NCBI GenBank assembly: GCA_028274465.1
Contig: CM051455.1
Span: 111,660,261-111,724,260, forward strand
Length of the DNA stretch: 64,000 nucleotides
Direction: 5' to 3'
Source: Plantago ovata
Taxonomy: Eukaryota; Streptophyta; Magnoliopsida; Lamiales; Plantaginaceae
The notes beneath the pieces were generated by a model. The model was not told the origin of the DNA. It saw nothing but the letters and a program-made list of their open reading frames with translations, and did not search any database. A program made the position numbers and the translations under genes. Of this stretch, positions 31,874 through 44,207 are shown in pieces; position 1 is the stretch's first letter, and the number at the start of each line of letters is the position of its first letter.

Positions 31874-33957
31874 CATCCAATATTGGATAATTAACTTGTT
31901 TGCTCTTGATTGTGCAGACTTCAGCCACGGAGACAAACAATGCAATTCGGCACTTTGACAGTGGTTGTGGAAAGCACATGACGGGACAATGAACTTAGTG
32001 ATGATTCTGACAATGACACTCCTACTCCAAGTCATGACATGATAAATGTAGTTCATGATAAAGAATTTCCGGCTAAGGACGCAGTTGCTCCCGATGTTGA
32101 TGAAACTACGCAACTTCCTGTATCTGCTGACGAGTTACCTCAAACCGACAATGCTGAACAAGCAGTTGTTGATGAAACAATTTTAGAAGAGACACAACAA
32201 GATACCAGTAGTACTGAACAAGTACATGTTGATGAGTCACATGCTGAAACGCAAACATATCTAGATCCAAAGAGCAGAAAAACCTGTTAATAAGTGGGTT
32301 AGAGATCATCCCTCTACGGATATGATTGGTGACATTGACAAACGCCAAGTGACTAGATCCAAAGTATCTACTAATCAAGAACTTGTTGAAGTAGAAGCTT
32401 TGTTCTCTTGCTTTGTTTCAGAAATTGAGCCCAAGACCATAGAAGAAGCTTTAAAGCATTCTGAATGGATCAAGGCAATGCAAGAAGAACTGGATCAATT
32501 TGAAAGGAACAAAGTTTGGAATTTGTACCCCTTGCTGAAGGAAATAAAGCAATTGGTACAAAGTGGGTGTTCAGAAACAAGCTGAGTGAGTGTGGAGAAG
32601 TAACAAGGAACAAAGCACGTTTAGTTGCTCAAGGTTATTGCCAGACAGAAGGATTGGATTATGATGAGTCTTATGCACCAGTTGCAAGATTGGATGCTAT
32701 TAGACTTTTCTTAGCCTTTGCTACTCATCATGACTTCATTGTTTATTAAATGGATGTTAAAAGTGCATTCCTAAATGGTGAACTTGCTGAAGAAGTCTAC
32801 CTAGAACAACCCCGTGGCTTGAACTTCCCTCAGAAACCAAGATGGTATACAAGCTTCAGAAAGCTGTATATGGTCTAAAGCAAGCACCTAGAGCTTGGTA
32901 TGATACCTTAGCTAAGTTCTTGCTGGAAAATGGTTTCAAGAAAGGTGAAGTTGATAAAACCTTATTTACCATGAACTATGATGGTAAAATTCTCTTAGTC
33001 CAAATTTATGTGGATGACATAATATTTGGGTCTAAGGACAAGCAACTTTGTGATGATTTTGCGAAACTCATGACAAACAAGTTTGAAATGAGTATGATGG
33101 GCAAATTGAATTATTTCCTAGGATTGCAAGTCAAGCAACTCAAAGATGGAATATTCATAAATCAAGCAAAGTATGCAAAGGAAATGCTCATAAAGTTCAG
33201 GATCAAAGAGGAAGAGAAACCTGAAAAGATCCCTATGAGTGTTGGTACCAAATTGGGCTATACTAAACAAGACAAAAATGTGGATGAACACAAGTATAGG
33301 AAGCTCATTGGTTCCTTGTTGTATCTAACATCAAGTAGGCCTGACATTCAGTATGCTGGTTTTGTGTGTGCAAGATTCCAATCTGATCCGAGAGAATCAC
33401 ACTACAAAAAGGCACTCAAAATACTGAAATATGTCAAAGGCACAGTCAATGTTGGATTATGGTATCCAAAAGATCCTGAATTAGAATTGGTAGGTTATTC
33501 TGATGCTGACCATGGAGGATCAACTCTTGATTGAAAAAGTACCTCTGGAACTTGTCAGTTTCTAGGTACAAGATTAATATCATGGTTCAGAAAGAAGCAA
33601 ACCTGTGTTGCCAATTCATCCACTGAATCTGAATACATTGCGGCTGGTTGTTGCACTGCTCAAATCCTTTGGATTTAGCAACAACTAAGAGATTATGGTA
33701 TTTCTGCAAAGAAAGCACCAATCTTTTGTGATAATACAAGTGCTATTGCTATCACGCAAAATCCTAAGTTCCACTCAATGATAAAGCACATTGATATTAG
33801 ACATCATTTCATTAGAGATCATGTGGAAAAAGGAGACATTGAGCTTGTAAAAGTAGGTACCGATGATCAACTTGCTGACATATTTACCAAACCCCTTCCA
33901 GATAATAGGTTCGCAATGCTAAGGTATAACCTTGGATTGATTGAACTACCTCAATAA
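31874..33957 (+). pseudogene. Copia 3 pol, integrase deleted
   Basis: Starts with the protease signature HFDSGCGKHMT (about 31950-31982), then jumps at about 31985-31991 to the linker downstream of integrase. About 1.3 kb present in copia 2 is missing, so the rest of protease and all of integrase are gone. RT follows in broken frames (32322-33534) with an intact YVDDIIFGSKDKQ catalytic box. A TAA at about 32748 precedes [10 protein letters not shown], and a small deletion lies near 32815. RNase H has TGA at 33532 in the DRKSTSG motif and TAG at about 33676 (Gln elsewhere). The end GLIELPQ is kept, with stop at 33955-33957. Confidence 0.88.
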
Positions 33958-33964
33958 AAAGGGA

Positions 33965-34390
33965 TATATTCGGTTGGATTGCTGAAATAGGCATTCAACA
34001 AGCCAATGGTTTCTTACAGGTTTATTCATTCCTTGAAAATTCCCTATCCACTGATTCTTCTAAAAGGATATGATTGTACATGAAATGTTTGCTGAAACAG
34101 GCATTCAACAAGTAATTCCTTCAAATCGGGTATTTGTTAGAAAACTTGATCACTTGCTGAGACGGGTACTCAGTAAGAAAATTTCAAAGATTGCTGAAAC
34201 TGGCATTCAGACAATCAAGGATACTGAAACAGGTATTTAAGTATCAAAAGAAAAATCTAAGACGGGAACTCAGCAAAGAGAAAAAATGCTTCTCACTAAT
34301 AGAGAATTTACCTAAAAATATCTCAATATAAAAAGGATTTACTGAGACGGGAACTCAGAAATATCTTTGACCTTAAGAAAAATGAGATAT
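33965..34390 (+). repeat. Hairpin array of copia 3
   Basis: Same series of units as copia 1. The unit at 34189-34216 (GATTGCTGAA, loop ACTGGCA, TTCAG-A-CAATC) corresponds to 7869-7894 in copia 1, where the loop-closing pair is G-C instead of A-T. The unit near 34337-34363 is a perfect CTGAG/CTCAG hairpin, where copia 1 has decayed. The stretch 34391-34796 is the conserved non-repetitive upstream block. Confidence 0.75.
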
Positions 34391-34796
34391 TTGATTAAGG
34401 GGGAACTTTCAGCAACTACAAGGCTTGTTACTTAGAAAGTAATTGCTAAAGTCAGAAGGATTAAAATTGCTGAAAAGATTCTTGTATACTTCAGCAAGCA
34501 ATTAGCTTTGAAGTAAAATACATCAAATCTCGTGAATCAAGGTAAAATCAGTTGTGACGTTAATCGTGGCACAGATGAACTCGCTGTAAATCATGACATG
34601 AAATATAATCGTGGCCATTGATTTTAAAGCAGTTTATGATCTAACAGTTAATATTACAAAGAGAAAGCATGCTCTGACGGTTTTGTGTTAGTGGACCACT
34701 ACGCATTTAATGTAAAGGCTCCACTAACTCGTTGAATCTCAGTTTTACCCTTGATGAGAACTCAAAACCATTGAGCTTCTCACATAACAGAGACAC

Positions 34797-34804
34797 TATA
34801 TAAA
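34797..34804 (+). promoter_or_regulatory. TATATAAA box upstream of copia 3 aORF
   Basis: Conserved TATATAAA in the context CAGAGACAC. In this copy a solo gypsy LTR (34814-36028) has inserted nine bases downstream and separates the box from the aORF. Confidence 0.45.
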
Positions 34805-34813
34805 TGAAGTGTT

Positions 34814-36028
34814 TGATGAACGAGATTGTCAGACTCAATTAATCAAATAAATTTGTTTTTAGCCAAAGGCAATTCACAACTACAACGAAAACCAAGACAC
34901 GTAGTGTAGAAGTAAAATAACCTCGATTGTCGATCTTTAAGGACTATAACTAGCTTTATCAAATTTAACTTAAACTATAAATCAGAAATCTAGCAAAGCA
35001 CAGATTTTTCTTATCAATATGATGGAAGTCAGTGATAGTATGGTCATTCAAAGCAACGGGGAATAATCATGCATGAAGTACTTGAAGTTTGTATAGATAT
35101 CTATGGTCATGAATTGTCCTACGTGTTCCTTTCAATTCAACACTACGAAGATAGATGGCTTAGATAGATCAAAGAAATAAAACAATAAATCAAGTCTTAA
35201 ATGCGCGAAGCCACTCATTCATAATCATGAACCCTAGCTATGAAATCACATACTATCACCAACGATAGATTTAGCTACTCATATTGCAATCAACAAGAAT
35301 CAAAGCAAGATTGAATGAAACCATGTTGAATGAAATAAATAAAAGCAGAAAAATCGTGAGATACAAGTTACCAACGAAGGTTGTCAATCTCCAATGAATT
35401 GCTAACTCACAAGCAAGAATCAAAAATCAAAGATGTTCAATCTCTATGCTAAAGCTTCCAAATCAATAAGAAAAAGTGTCTTCTATGCTAATAATTCCCA
35501 GAACATGCTCTAGAGAATTTGTCTCTCAAAATAATGTGAAAAGGTCTGAAAAACGTAGAAAAATAGGCAAAGATATATATAGCTGCGGAAACCTCCCAGG
35601 CGAACCGCCCCAGGTGCCGGGCGGTTCGGACGATTCGCCTGGTGTAGGGAGAATCGCCCCACATCCCAGGCGGTTCGCCTGGGACATCCAGACTGGCGAG
35701 AGCGAGATTTTTGGTCTTCTTTTCCTTTTCGGACTCGGATTTTGCCTTCTAGTGACCTTTAAGCCTTGAAACTCGTCCCCTAGGCCTCAAATCTCATCCG
35801 GAACCTTCTATATACGCCACGAATGTCCTCAAAACACCAAAACTTCGTCCTCTTCATCAATATTGCCCATAAACATACGTTTTTTTACCTAAAACCTGAA
35901 AAATGCAAAGAAAAGGGAAACGTGACACTATTCTAATAAAATGCACTAAAATATAAACTAAATTAACCTAGAGGATTGCTAAATTGGTGAAAAAGACTTG
36001 AATGAAAGTGTAAAATACACGTTCATCA
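34814..36028 (-). mobile_element. Solo gypsy LTR
   Basis: 1,215-bp LTR starting TGATGAACGAG and ending CACGTTCATCA, flanked by the 5-bp duplication GTGTT (34809-34813 and 36029-36033), with no internal region. Such solo LTRs arise by recombination between the two LTRs of a full element. It contains a GC-rich palindrome cluster at about 35587-35700. Orientation is inferred from the matching ends of gypsy D and F. Confidence 0.9.
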
Positions 36029-36172
36029 GTGTTAGAGAAAGACAAAATTCTTTAACTCACATTTCCTTTCTTTGCAAAAATTCCCTAGCCTGTGCTCTGA
36101 ATTACTGTACCTCCGGTCAAAAAGAAAAGTCTCTTTTTCGTACTCCCCCAACCTTACCTACTATATAAAGAG

Positions 36173-37632
36173 ATGGCTCCCAAGAGACAATCATCTAAGA
36201 ACACCAAGTCCTCAAAGGCAGACAGTGCTGGAAAAAGCACTGCTCCTACTCCGGTATCAACTCCGGTGAAAAAAACGGTGAAATCGTGTTGAGAGACGAC
36301 CGAATAATAGAAAGACCCATGCCTCCTACATATCTCAACACTGAAAAGTGTGAGCAGATGATGCAATGGGGTGGATTTTCCAAAGAGAAGTATATCAGAT
36401 ACTTCTATGAACAAGAACTGGATGAAGAAAATCTTGAGGCGTTGAATTACATAAATCAACAAGGCCTACTTTTCTTCATCACTGCTCGTACTAAGAAAGT
36501 GAGCATGTTGGACACTATGGAATTCTACAACAATGCAGAAATCCAGACCCTTACTGATGGACAAGGAATCACTGAAAAAGTGATTTCTACAACAGTTCAG
36601 GGAAAACAAATCATCCTGAAATGGATTGATTTAGCAAACATCTTTCAGATTCCAACTACTGGAACTGAAGACGACATCACTGCCACTGATGAAGAAACAG
36701 AAGCTTCCTACAGTGATGTCAGAAATGAAAGGATGGAGAAAGGAGAGATTGCCATTCACTTGGTCTAGTAGCATTGCTACTAGTCAAAGTTCTAGACTCC
36801 CAAGTTGGAGGAATAGACCAAGTAAGCATGAGAAGATGGCCATTGCTGATGCATATCTATGAAAGCAAAACAGACATCAACTAGGCTAAGTACATTTTCA
36901 ACAGACTTGTTGATTGTGTTACAAAGTTCAAGGTCAAGGTTGAAGACAACACTGTCTCACCTTCACTTTCGGTGATGTATGGACTGAAAATATGCTACAT
37001 CCTTGAACATTACCAGATTCAACTGAGAAACCCATTGTCGATTAAGAAATCAGTATGCAATGTGGAAAGAGATTTCTACAAGCTGAATGGACCCAACGCT
37101 ACTCACAAGAAGTCAAGGAAAGCAACAGCTGCAAAAGTTGTTGAGACTGATAAACAGTCTACGAATGCAACAGCTGCAAATGTTGCTGAGACTGCTGCTG
37201 ATACTACTGCACCCAGCAAAAGATCAAAGAAAAAGAGGAAAGATGATGATGATACTCAGACTGCAGCTTCATCAGCTGATCCTATTCCTAAGAAGGCAAG
37301 GACAAAGACCACTTTCCCAAGAAAGAAAACAACGGCAAGAAAATCCGTGTCGGTTGTCCATGTCATTCAAGATGATGACACTCCAGTAGTTGCTGAAAAG
37401 CAAACCACTATAGTAGATGTTGCTTAAGTGCTTGCAGAAGCCTTCACAAATCCAATTAACTTAGATCCATCTACTGAAGCAAGACTACAAGGAAGTGGAA
37501 ATGAAAATCGTGCCTTAGAAAGAATAGAAGATGTCTACATTGTAGATAATCTTGATGATACTACTCTAGAACCAGCAAGTGACATTGCTGCAGATCTAAG
37601 AAAGGCTGCACTTGCTGAGAATGTTGCCAGCA
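36173..37632 (+). pseudogene. Copia 3 aORF, N-terminal part
   Basis: ATG at 36173 (MAPKRQSSKNTKSSK). A lost A near 36285 shifts into the frame from 36286, which carries QWGGFSKEKYIRYFYEQEL and TMEFYNNAEIQTLTDGQG. A deletion of about 45 bp near 36750 (GEIA joined to HLV) ends that frame, and a third piece (36972-37427) has the basic KKARTKTTFPRKKTTARK stretch. The acidic KRKKDDDDTQTAA run here is in frame where copia 1 is shifted, which supports one continuous ancestral ORF. The reading is cut at 37632 by the copia 4 LTR. Confidence 0.8.
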
Positions 37633-38037
37633 TGTTAGGAAACTTGTAATTTTGATAAGCAATTAACTATGCTGAATTATGGAAAGTCCAGTAACTAGTA
37701 CTCTTAAGGTCCACAGGAATTTAGAATTTTAAGGACATTGTAAAAGAAGAATGTTTGCTGAAGACGTAGTGTAGGTACTAGTTAGGTGCTTTAGTTTGCT
37801 GATGATGTACTTTGTTTTTACAAATGAACTATTGAAGCACTAGAACCGCTCAGAAACTTGAAGATTCGAAGACTGAAGACTTAAGAAGAATTCTGAGAAA
37901 GGTATCTACAAAGGCACATGTTGCTCAGAAAGTGAGTTTCTCAGCAACAGCTCGCATAAGTGAAAATATATATGACAAAGTAGGTTGTGCTTGCTGAAAC
38001 TGGGACTGACCGCTTGCTCAAATACATATGTGACCTC
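37633..38037 (+). mobile_element. Copia 4 5' LTR, segment 1
   Basis: Starts TGTTAGGAAACTTG inside the copia 3 aORF, with no polypurine tract before it, so this is a 5' LTR of a separate insertion. It is interrupted by gypsy D at 38038, just after the duplicated ACCTC (38033-38037). Confidence 0.85.
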
Positions 38038-39350
38038 TGATGAACGGAGATTTGTCGGGTCTCGATTCAGCAAATAAATTTGTTATTTAGCCAAAGGCAA
38101 TTCACAACTACAACGAAAACCGTAGTGTAGCAGTAGAATGACCTCGAGTGTCGTTCTCTAAGGACTATAACTAGCTTTATCTATTCAACTAGGAATATAA
38201 AAACAGCAGACGGTATAGCAAAGGTTTTTTCTAACAGATAATGGAGATTGGTGATAGTATGATCCTTCAAAGCATAACGGGTCAATAATCATGCGTAAAT
38301 TCCTCGGTCTTGCATGGAGATCTTTGATCAATCTAATGTCCTGTTGCAATTATTAAGCACTACGAAGATAAAGGTACTGACAAGTCAAGCACTATTGTCC
38401 AATTGTGTTCTGTAATTATTCAACACTATGAAGATAAACATGCGCATAGGTCGACGAGGGTCCAATTGTGCATAATAATTAATACAACATACGAGAATTT
38501 AGGCTAAGCCTGATCAACGAAATAAAGCAATAACACGGAGTATAATGCGCGATATAGCCATTAGCATGATTATCTTCCCTTCGCTAAGAATTCACATACT
38601 ACCACCAACGATAAGTTTAGCTACTCATAATAGGCATGCAATCAACAAAAATCATAGAAGAAAACATGTTGAAAGATATATAAAAATAAGTAGAATAAAC
38701 TGTAAGATACAATGTTACCGAAGGTTGTCAATCTCCGAAGAATTACGATCCTACAAGCTCCAATCTGCTATGAAAAAGTGTCTCCTAAGCTACGAACCCC
38801 CAGAACAGGCTCTGTGAAGTCCCTACCTAAAACTACAGAGAAAGGTGAGAGAAAAGGTCTGGAAAAGTATGAATTTCGGAGAAAAACTGAGCAACTATAT
38901 ATAGGCTACGAAAAAGTGTGGGGCGATTCGCCCCACACACCGGGCGGTTCACCCGGTGTGGGGCGATTCACCCCACGTCCCGGGCTGTTCGCCCGGGAGT
39001 AATTTTTGCGGAATTCTGCGTTTTTGACGTGTTTTTGGATTTCTTCCCCTTTTCGGACTCGGTTTCTGACTTCTAGTGGCTTCTAACCTCCAGATTCGAC
39101 CCCTAGACTCCAAATCCTATCCGGAAACCTTCAGATACTCCAAATAGGCTTCTAGAACACCAATTCCTTGTCAACTTCAATATAATTGCCCGGAAATCCT
39201 CGTTTTTCAACCAAAACCTCTAAAATAAAATCTATAGGGAAACGTGACACTATTCTAATAAAATGCACTAAAATATAGCTAAATTAACATAGAGGATAGC
39301 TAAAATAGGTGAAAAAGAGTCAAATGAAAGTGTAAAATACACATTCATCA
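38038..39350 (-). mobile_element. Gypsy D 3' LTR
   Basis: 1,313 bp, TGATGAACGGAG to ACATTCATCA as read on the plus strand. It contains three palindromic GC-rich modules near 38915-39000, one more than the 5' LTR. Confidence 0.9.
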
Positions 39351-40854
39351 AACTCCCCAAACCGAACCTTTGCTTGTCCTCAAGCAACTAAGCTAGACTC
39401 TAATGCATAAAACAATGCAAGACACAAAATGGAGTCTCATGCCAAATAAAATGAACTAATCTACTAAATCTATAAAAAAACATATGAACAAGAACCATAT
39501 AAATCAAAGCATGAATATAGGTTGAAGAATACCTCGATTGACTTATACACATCCACATAAGCACTTATGTCAAGACAAGATAGTCTCTCGTAACGTTCTC
39601 TACCTAGACCTAGTCAGTGACGACGTAATGAAGCATGCTAAGATACGAATGGTTGTCCCGTGCCTATGAAACTGAGGACTTACTGTTGTTCCACCATGTT
39701 AAGACTTTTCCTCAAAGAGGTCGAACCAGTACTGGCTCTCATCAAACGAAGGAGGGTTCCCTATAAAAGATAACACTCCCCTATTCTACCCCATCTCTCA
39801 AGCAAAGCCTTAAGCTATTCACAACTTCCTGAATGGCAGGACGAGGGTGGTCTAGAACAGATGACACTAAAAAACAAAAGACAAAAAATAGAAAATTACA
39901 ACACGATTACGAACAGTACAAGAATTGGAAAATGAGACACAACACTTTGCTAAACTGCTATTTGGCTTCTTTTTTTTACCCTTCTTTGCTTTTTTGGGGT
40001 CTTTTCCTTTTTTTTTCTTTTTTCTTTTTTCCTGGAATTTTTTCCCTTTTATTTTCGATTTTTTTTCTGGAATTTTTCTTTCTTTCTATTTTTTTCGACT
40101 TCCCCAAACCTATTCGAAAGAATAGGTTGGAGTACAAAATTTATGGAAAAGGAAAAATAAACTCACGATACGAAAATGGAAAACGAAAACAAGTCTATGA
40201 TGGTGTAACCCCCTCCCCAAACCTATTCGGAAGAATAGGTTATAAACAAAGGATCACACAACCTCACACTACCTCCTTCCTAGGCATTTAGCAATCTCAA
40301 AGCATGGTGAAGACTTGTTGCCTCTTAGGTACATAATTACTCGGGAAAACCACCATAAGAACCTAACATGCATCATTCTATTATAAAGGTCTTCGTAAAC
40401 TGCAGTAGAGAAAACATCACTAAGTGATGTCGAGACTACCAAGCTTAACTAAGTGCAATACATAAATGTGACAAGCCAAGCAAGAAAAACCTCAAACAAA
40501 TTCATAGAGATGAAGCGTACGATTAATGGCATAGTTAGTTGATCTACCCAATAAAAAAGTTCAAAAAATTCGGCAATAAACTCCATATAAAACATGCAAG
40601 ACTATCCTAGGATGAATGTAGTGAATGCATCCTAAAAAACTAAGAAAGCAGTAAACGTGCAAATGCAAATGCAAACAAAGAACAAGATACTAATCAACCC
40701 AAAGCCAAACAATACTTAACATCACGGTTCACATCTCATCCCCCTTACGATTCTTAAGCTAGCCCCTAGCAAAAGAGAATGAGTAATAAGAAGTGATACT
40801 AGATGTTACCGAACGGTTTGACCTCGGTTGGCTGAGAGTGGACATGTGAAAGGA
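39351..40854 (-). other. Gypsy D 3' UTR and polypurine tract
   Basis: Next to the LTR is the polypurine tract GGTTTGGGGAGTT (minus strand, 39351-39363), preceded in element orientation by GAGGACAAGCAAAGG. Further in are the conserved block around 39610 (CCTGGTCAC-type motif on the plus strand as CTAGTCAGTGACG), a purine-rich tract seen as T-rich on the plus strand (39963-40100), and two palindromes AACCTATTC-N4-GAATAGGTT (40107-40128 and about 40220-40240). No gene seen. Confidence 0.7.
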
Positions 40855-42158
40855 CTAATCATCGGGATGAAAATCCCCATAAAAGTCCCTCCACATGTCA
40901 GACATGAGCTCATTGGACTGACTTAGAGCCTCCTGCTGCTGCTGGATGAGCTGTTGCTGCTCCCACCTTTGTTACCTATCCTCTCGGCGATGCTCCTCGA
41001 ATGTCTCCCAATCGCGGTGGTGCTGGGCAATGTGCCTGTCGAGGTCCTATCGCATGGCGCGTTGTTGGCATCAATTCTATCGAAACGGCCGTCGAGGTAG
41101 GTACGAAATTCAGAGAAGTCAAATCCTCTAGACCCCTGTGGTGCTCGAGGCGGTGCATGCGGTGCTCTATGGACAAATTGGATATCTGGGATAGGTGCTT
41201 GGCCAACATCGGCCTCCATAGCATCCTCATGATCGGAATCGCTCGGTTGGAAGGGTGCTCCTACATCAGTAGCGGCAGCCGTGGGGTTCTTCAACTGATA
41301 CCTAGTCAGCTGCACCTCAATGGATGAGGGTGAAAGGTCAGCGACCTCGCAATCCCCCTCCTCAATGTCATCGACCCCATGATATTTGCAGTAGGTTGTG
41401 ATGAAGCTTGGGAAGATGAAGGGCTTCCTCTTCTTTTCCCAGTGGCGCTCGTACTCCTCATATATGATTTGCCCTATGTCGATCCGATGTCTGTCTATCA
41501 GGCAGTATAGGAGCTCGGCGTAGTAGGGCTGAATCCACGAGTCATTCTTCCTAGGGATCAAGTTGAAGATGAAAAATTTCATCATCACCTTAGCTTCAAT
41601 GCTAAGGTCGCTCTGACTGATCCATGTAGGTTCTCCCTCGATTTCTGGATATCGGTACTCCCTGTTGCAGATCACGTCTGTGATATGTCTTCCTATCCCC
41701 CTAGAGGCCCTCGAATACAGGTAGGCATGGTCACTCCCTATGAATTCCTGATGCCCAAAATGGATGAATGAAGAAATGTGCTCTGGTGTCCACGGTATTA
41801 TCAGGCCTCGGACTAGTACCCCATTCTTCTCCTCGAGATTTGTGTATCCAGTGTAGAACTCTTGGAGGAGGCTCTCGTCGTACCCCTTGAACCTGTTGGA
41901 ACTGTACCATACCCAATTCCTTCTTGACCCCAATCGTGATAGCGTCCTATACCCCGCTGTATCAACTACTGACTCTGGAATATCAATCCTCCTATCTGGG
42001 ATGATCGATCTTCCCCCTTCGGCCAGCTCCACTTCTAGCCTTTGACGCACCTCTACCGCAGCGACAGACAACTCGTACATATGGTGAGATGGTTGGGAGC
42101 TTGATGCTACTCCCATCCCCTTTCTGCTCGAGCCAGCTGTCCTCGATCTCGGTGCCAT
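40855..42158 (-). pseudogene. Gypsy D aORF (putative plant transposon protein)
   Basis: Starts with ATG at 42158 (MAPRSRTAGSSRKG), five bases after an AG that looks like a splice acceptor (CTGTTTGTAG). The globular domain has NWVWYSSNRFKGYDESLLQEFY, here quoted only in part as WYSSNRF and LLQEFYTGY, then NDSWIQPYYAELLYCLI, which aligns with gypsy A and supplies the Trp lost there. A Pro/Ala-rich linker follows. A frameshift near 41050 leaves the tracked frame in a Ser-rich end (to 40923). The original frame continues with RDWETFEEHRRED and a Gln-rich coiled coil to TAG at 40855, with one internal TAA. Function unknown; the domain family is common in plant gypsy elements. Confidence 0.75.
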
Positions 42159-43320
42159 GATTCCTACAAACAGCAATTAGTATCTTGTACGATGCAAAAC
42201 AGACCTATGCATATGTAAATGTACGAGCGAACAAATGAGCAATATCTTCAAAAATCCAACTCTTCAAAAACCGAAAGTCTAGTCTAGCTACTTCATCACG
42301 CAACATATCAATGTAACTACTACAACATATCACATTATGGTCTTGCTAAACAACAAGTGCCTTGAGTTACAAGGTTCAATCCATACCATTATAACAACAA
42401 ATCTAACATAAATCCTCAACTTCATCAATCATGCATTCTACCAATACATCCATCATTATCATATCAACAAACACATGTTTAAGCATGGAATGAAAGTAAG
42501 AGATACATTTCCTAACAAGATATATCATCTAATAGCAAAAATCTCAAATCAATAAACCAAGCCTAATTGAACATGCAATTGATAACGAATAACGATTCTA
42601 ATCACATAAATCATCAACCCATATATCATACAAGCTTAATTGAAGCATAAATAAAAAACACCCAAATTTGAAAAATTAGGGTTCATGTGAGATTACCTCA
42701 AATCCGGAGTTTGAATGAACTAGGAAGAGATTTGTTCGGATGAAAAGAAAGAGCACGTAACGGGCTTCGATTGAAGCTAAAGAACACACAAATTGATGGA
42801 AAGATGAAGAAGTTATGAAGTTTTGAAGGTATTTTGAAAATGGAGGATATTTTGGAGTTTAAAGGAAGAAGATGAAGTGAAATGAGGAAGAAAGGGGAGA
42901 AATCCCGATTTTGAGTTCTGCAGGCCGTGGGGCGATTCGCCCCGCGCGCTCTGGACATGTGGCGATTCGTCCCCCATGGAGGGCGATTCGCCCCCCACCT
43001 CCTGAGGTGGGGAGACGAACGTTTCGAAATAAAATACGGTTTTTAGTCCCCGAAAACCATTTTTCTCAAAACATCACTCGAAAAATCGCACTCAAACATA
43101 ACATAAGCACATACGACACAGAGACGAAAAAATTCACATATGAAAAGCAAATTGTTCAAGTATGAATGCATGCAATAAAGCGGTAAAGAAAGCGATAAAA
43201 ACCCCGGGTTGCCTCCCGGATAGCGCCATTGTTTAAAGTGTTTGACTCGACTCCTATCTTCGCCTAGCTTTTCCTTTTGAGGGTACTAGACTTCCCCTTC
43301 AAGGATCTCCTTCCCATGGC
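42159..43320 (-). other. Gypsy D protease-aORF spacer
   Basis: Noncoding. It holds a splice-acceptor-like TAG just before the aORF, an AT-rich middle related to 15674-16154, and a GC-rich palindrome cluster at about 42920-43015 with GGGCGATTCGCCC repeats. Near 43205-43230 is a GGGAGGCAACCC-type motif often seen downstream of coding sequence in plant gypsy elements. This is where RT, RNase H and integrase would normally lie; I see no remnant. Confidence 0.65.
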
Positions 43321-44139
43321 TCAAACCTGTGAATAAGAATGAACATAGACATTAAGACCACTGTAGTCAATAGTGTTAGAAGTATCAGGTGGATCAGATA
43401 TGGCTTGCAACACATGTTGCTTGCCATCCACTTCAATAGTGCAAGTTCTTTGGTAGATGTCCATCACGGAGCTTAGCTTAGTCAAGAACGTTCGCCCCAA
43501 GAGAATGACATCCCCTGTCCCAGGTGTAGACGCCGGCATAACTACAAAATCGGTGTATACAGAAGCTTCACCAATCTTGACCAATACATTCTTCACAACG
43601 CCTTCGGGTTTCACAAGGGATCCATCCGCCAGTTGCACAATAGCCTTATGCACAAATAGTTTTCCAAGGTTACTCTTCTCGAAAACATTCAAAGGGAGCA
43701 CATTAGAGTAGGATCCCGTGTCTAGTGTGGCACGGACATCTTCAAGTTCCACAATCCCGATCTTAACATCGAAACTTTGAGGGAGTGACTCGGGATCCTC
43801 TTGCTCCTCTTCACTCTTGTCAGTACCAAGGTCCTTCTTTTCTTCCTCGACCTGTGGGGGCATTTCCCTCTTGCAACTCTCGCACTTAGCAACCTTCTTG
43901 ATGGTGATTTCAACAGGTAGATCACCCACCAAGGTAATGGACATCGACTTCTCAGTGTTGCTAGGCAGCTTGCCTTGCTCCCTACTTGTTCCTCGGTCGA
44001 TCAATTCTTGCATCTTTTGATGGGAAAGCCTAGTGCTCTCTTCCAACCTATCAAGCCTTGCCCTAGTCTTCTCGGAATCTTCTTCATAACGTTTGAGAAA
44101 ACTTTGTGTGTGATCAACCATCTTTTGCAAGTTCTCCAT
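43321..44139 (-). pseudogene. Gypsy D protease
   Basis: 272-codon frame. It begins with a helical, Lys/Glu-rich segment (MENLQKMVDHTQSF) that continues the gag C-terminus, then two Cys (CESCKREMPP). The retropepsin-like domain follows, with active site ATLDTGSYSNVLPL near residue 155-170 and the flap/C-terminal hydrophobic motif VILLGRTFL near residue 228-236. This aspartic protease cuts the Gag-Pol precursor during particle maturation. It is separated from gag (44208) by a frame change and a TAA, so Gag and protease cannot be made from one frame as it stands. No RT follows. Confidence 0.85.
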
Positions 44140-44207
44140 CAGTTAAGCCGACTTCGACTTTGGTGGCTCTTTCGGAGCGGGGTTTTCGCAGTGATCATTA
44201 CCATAGT

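Noticed and set aside
38545-38817. ORF of 90 codons repeated at 46066-46425
   Set aside because: It lies inside the two LTRs of gypsy D; the repetition reflects LTR identity, not a gene family.
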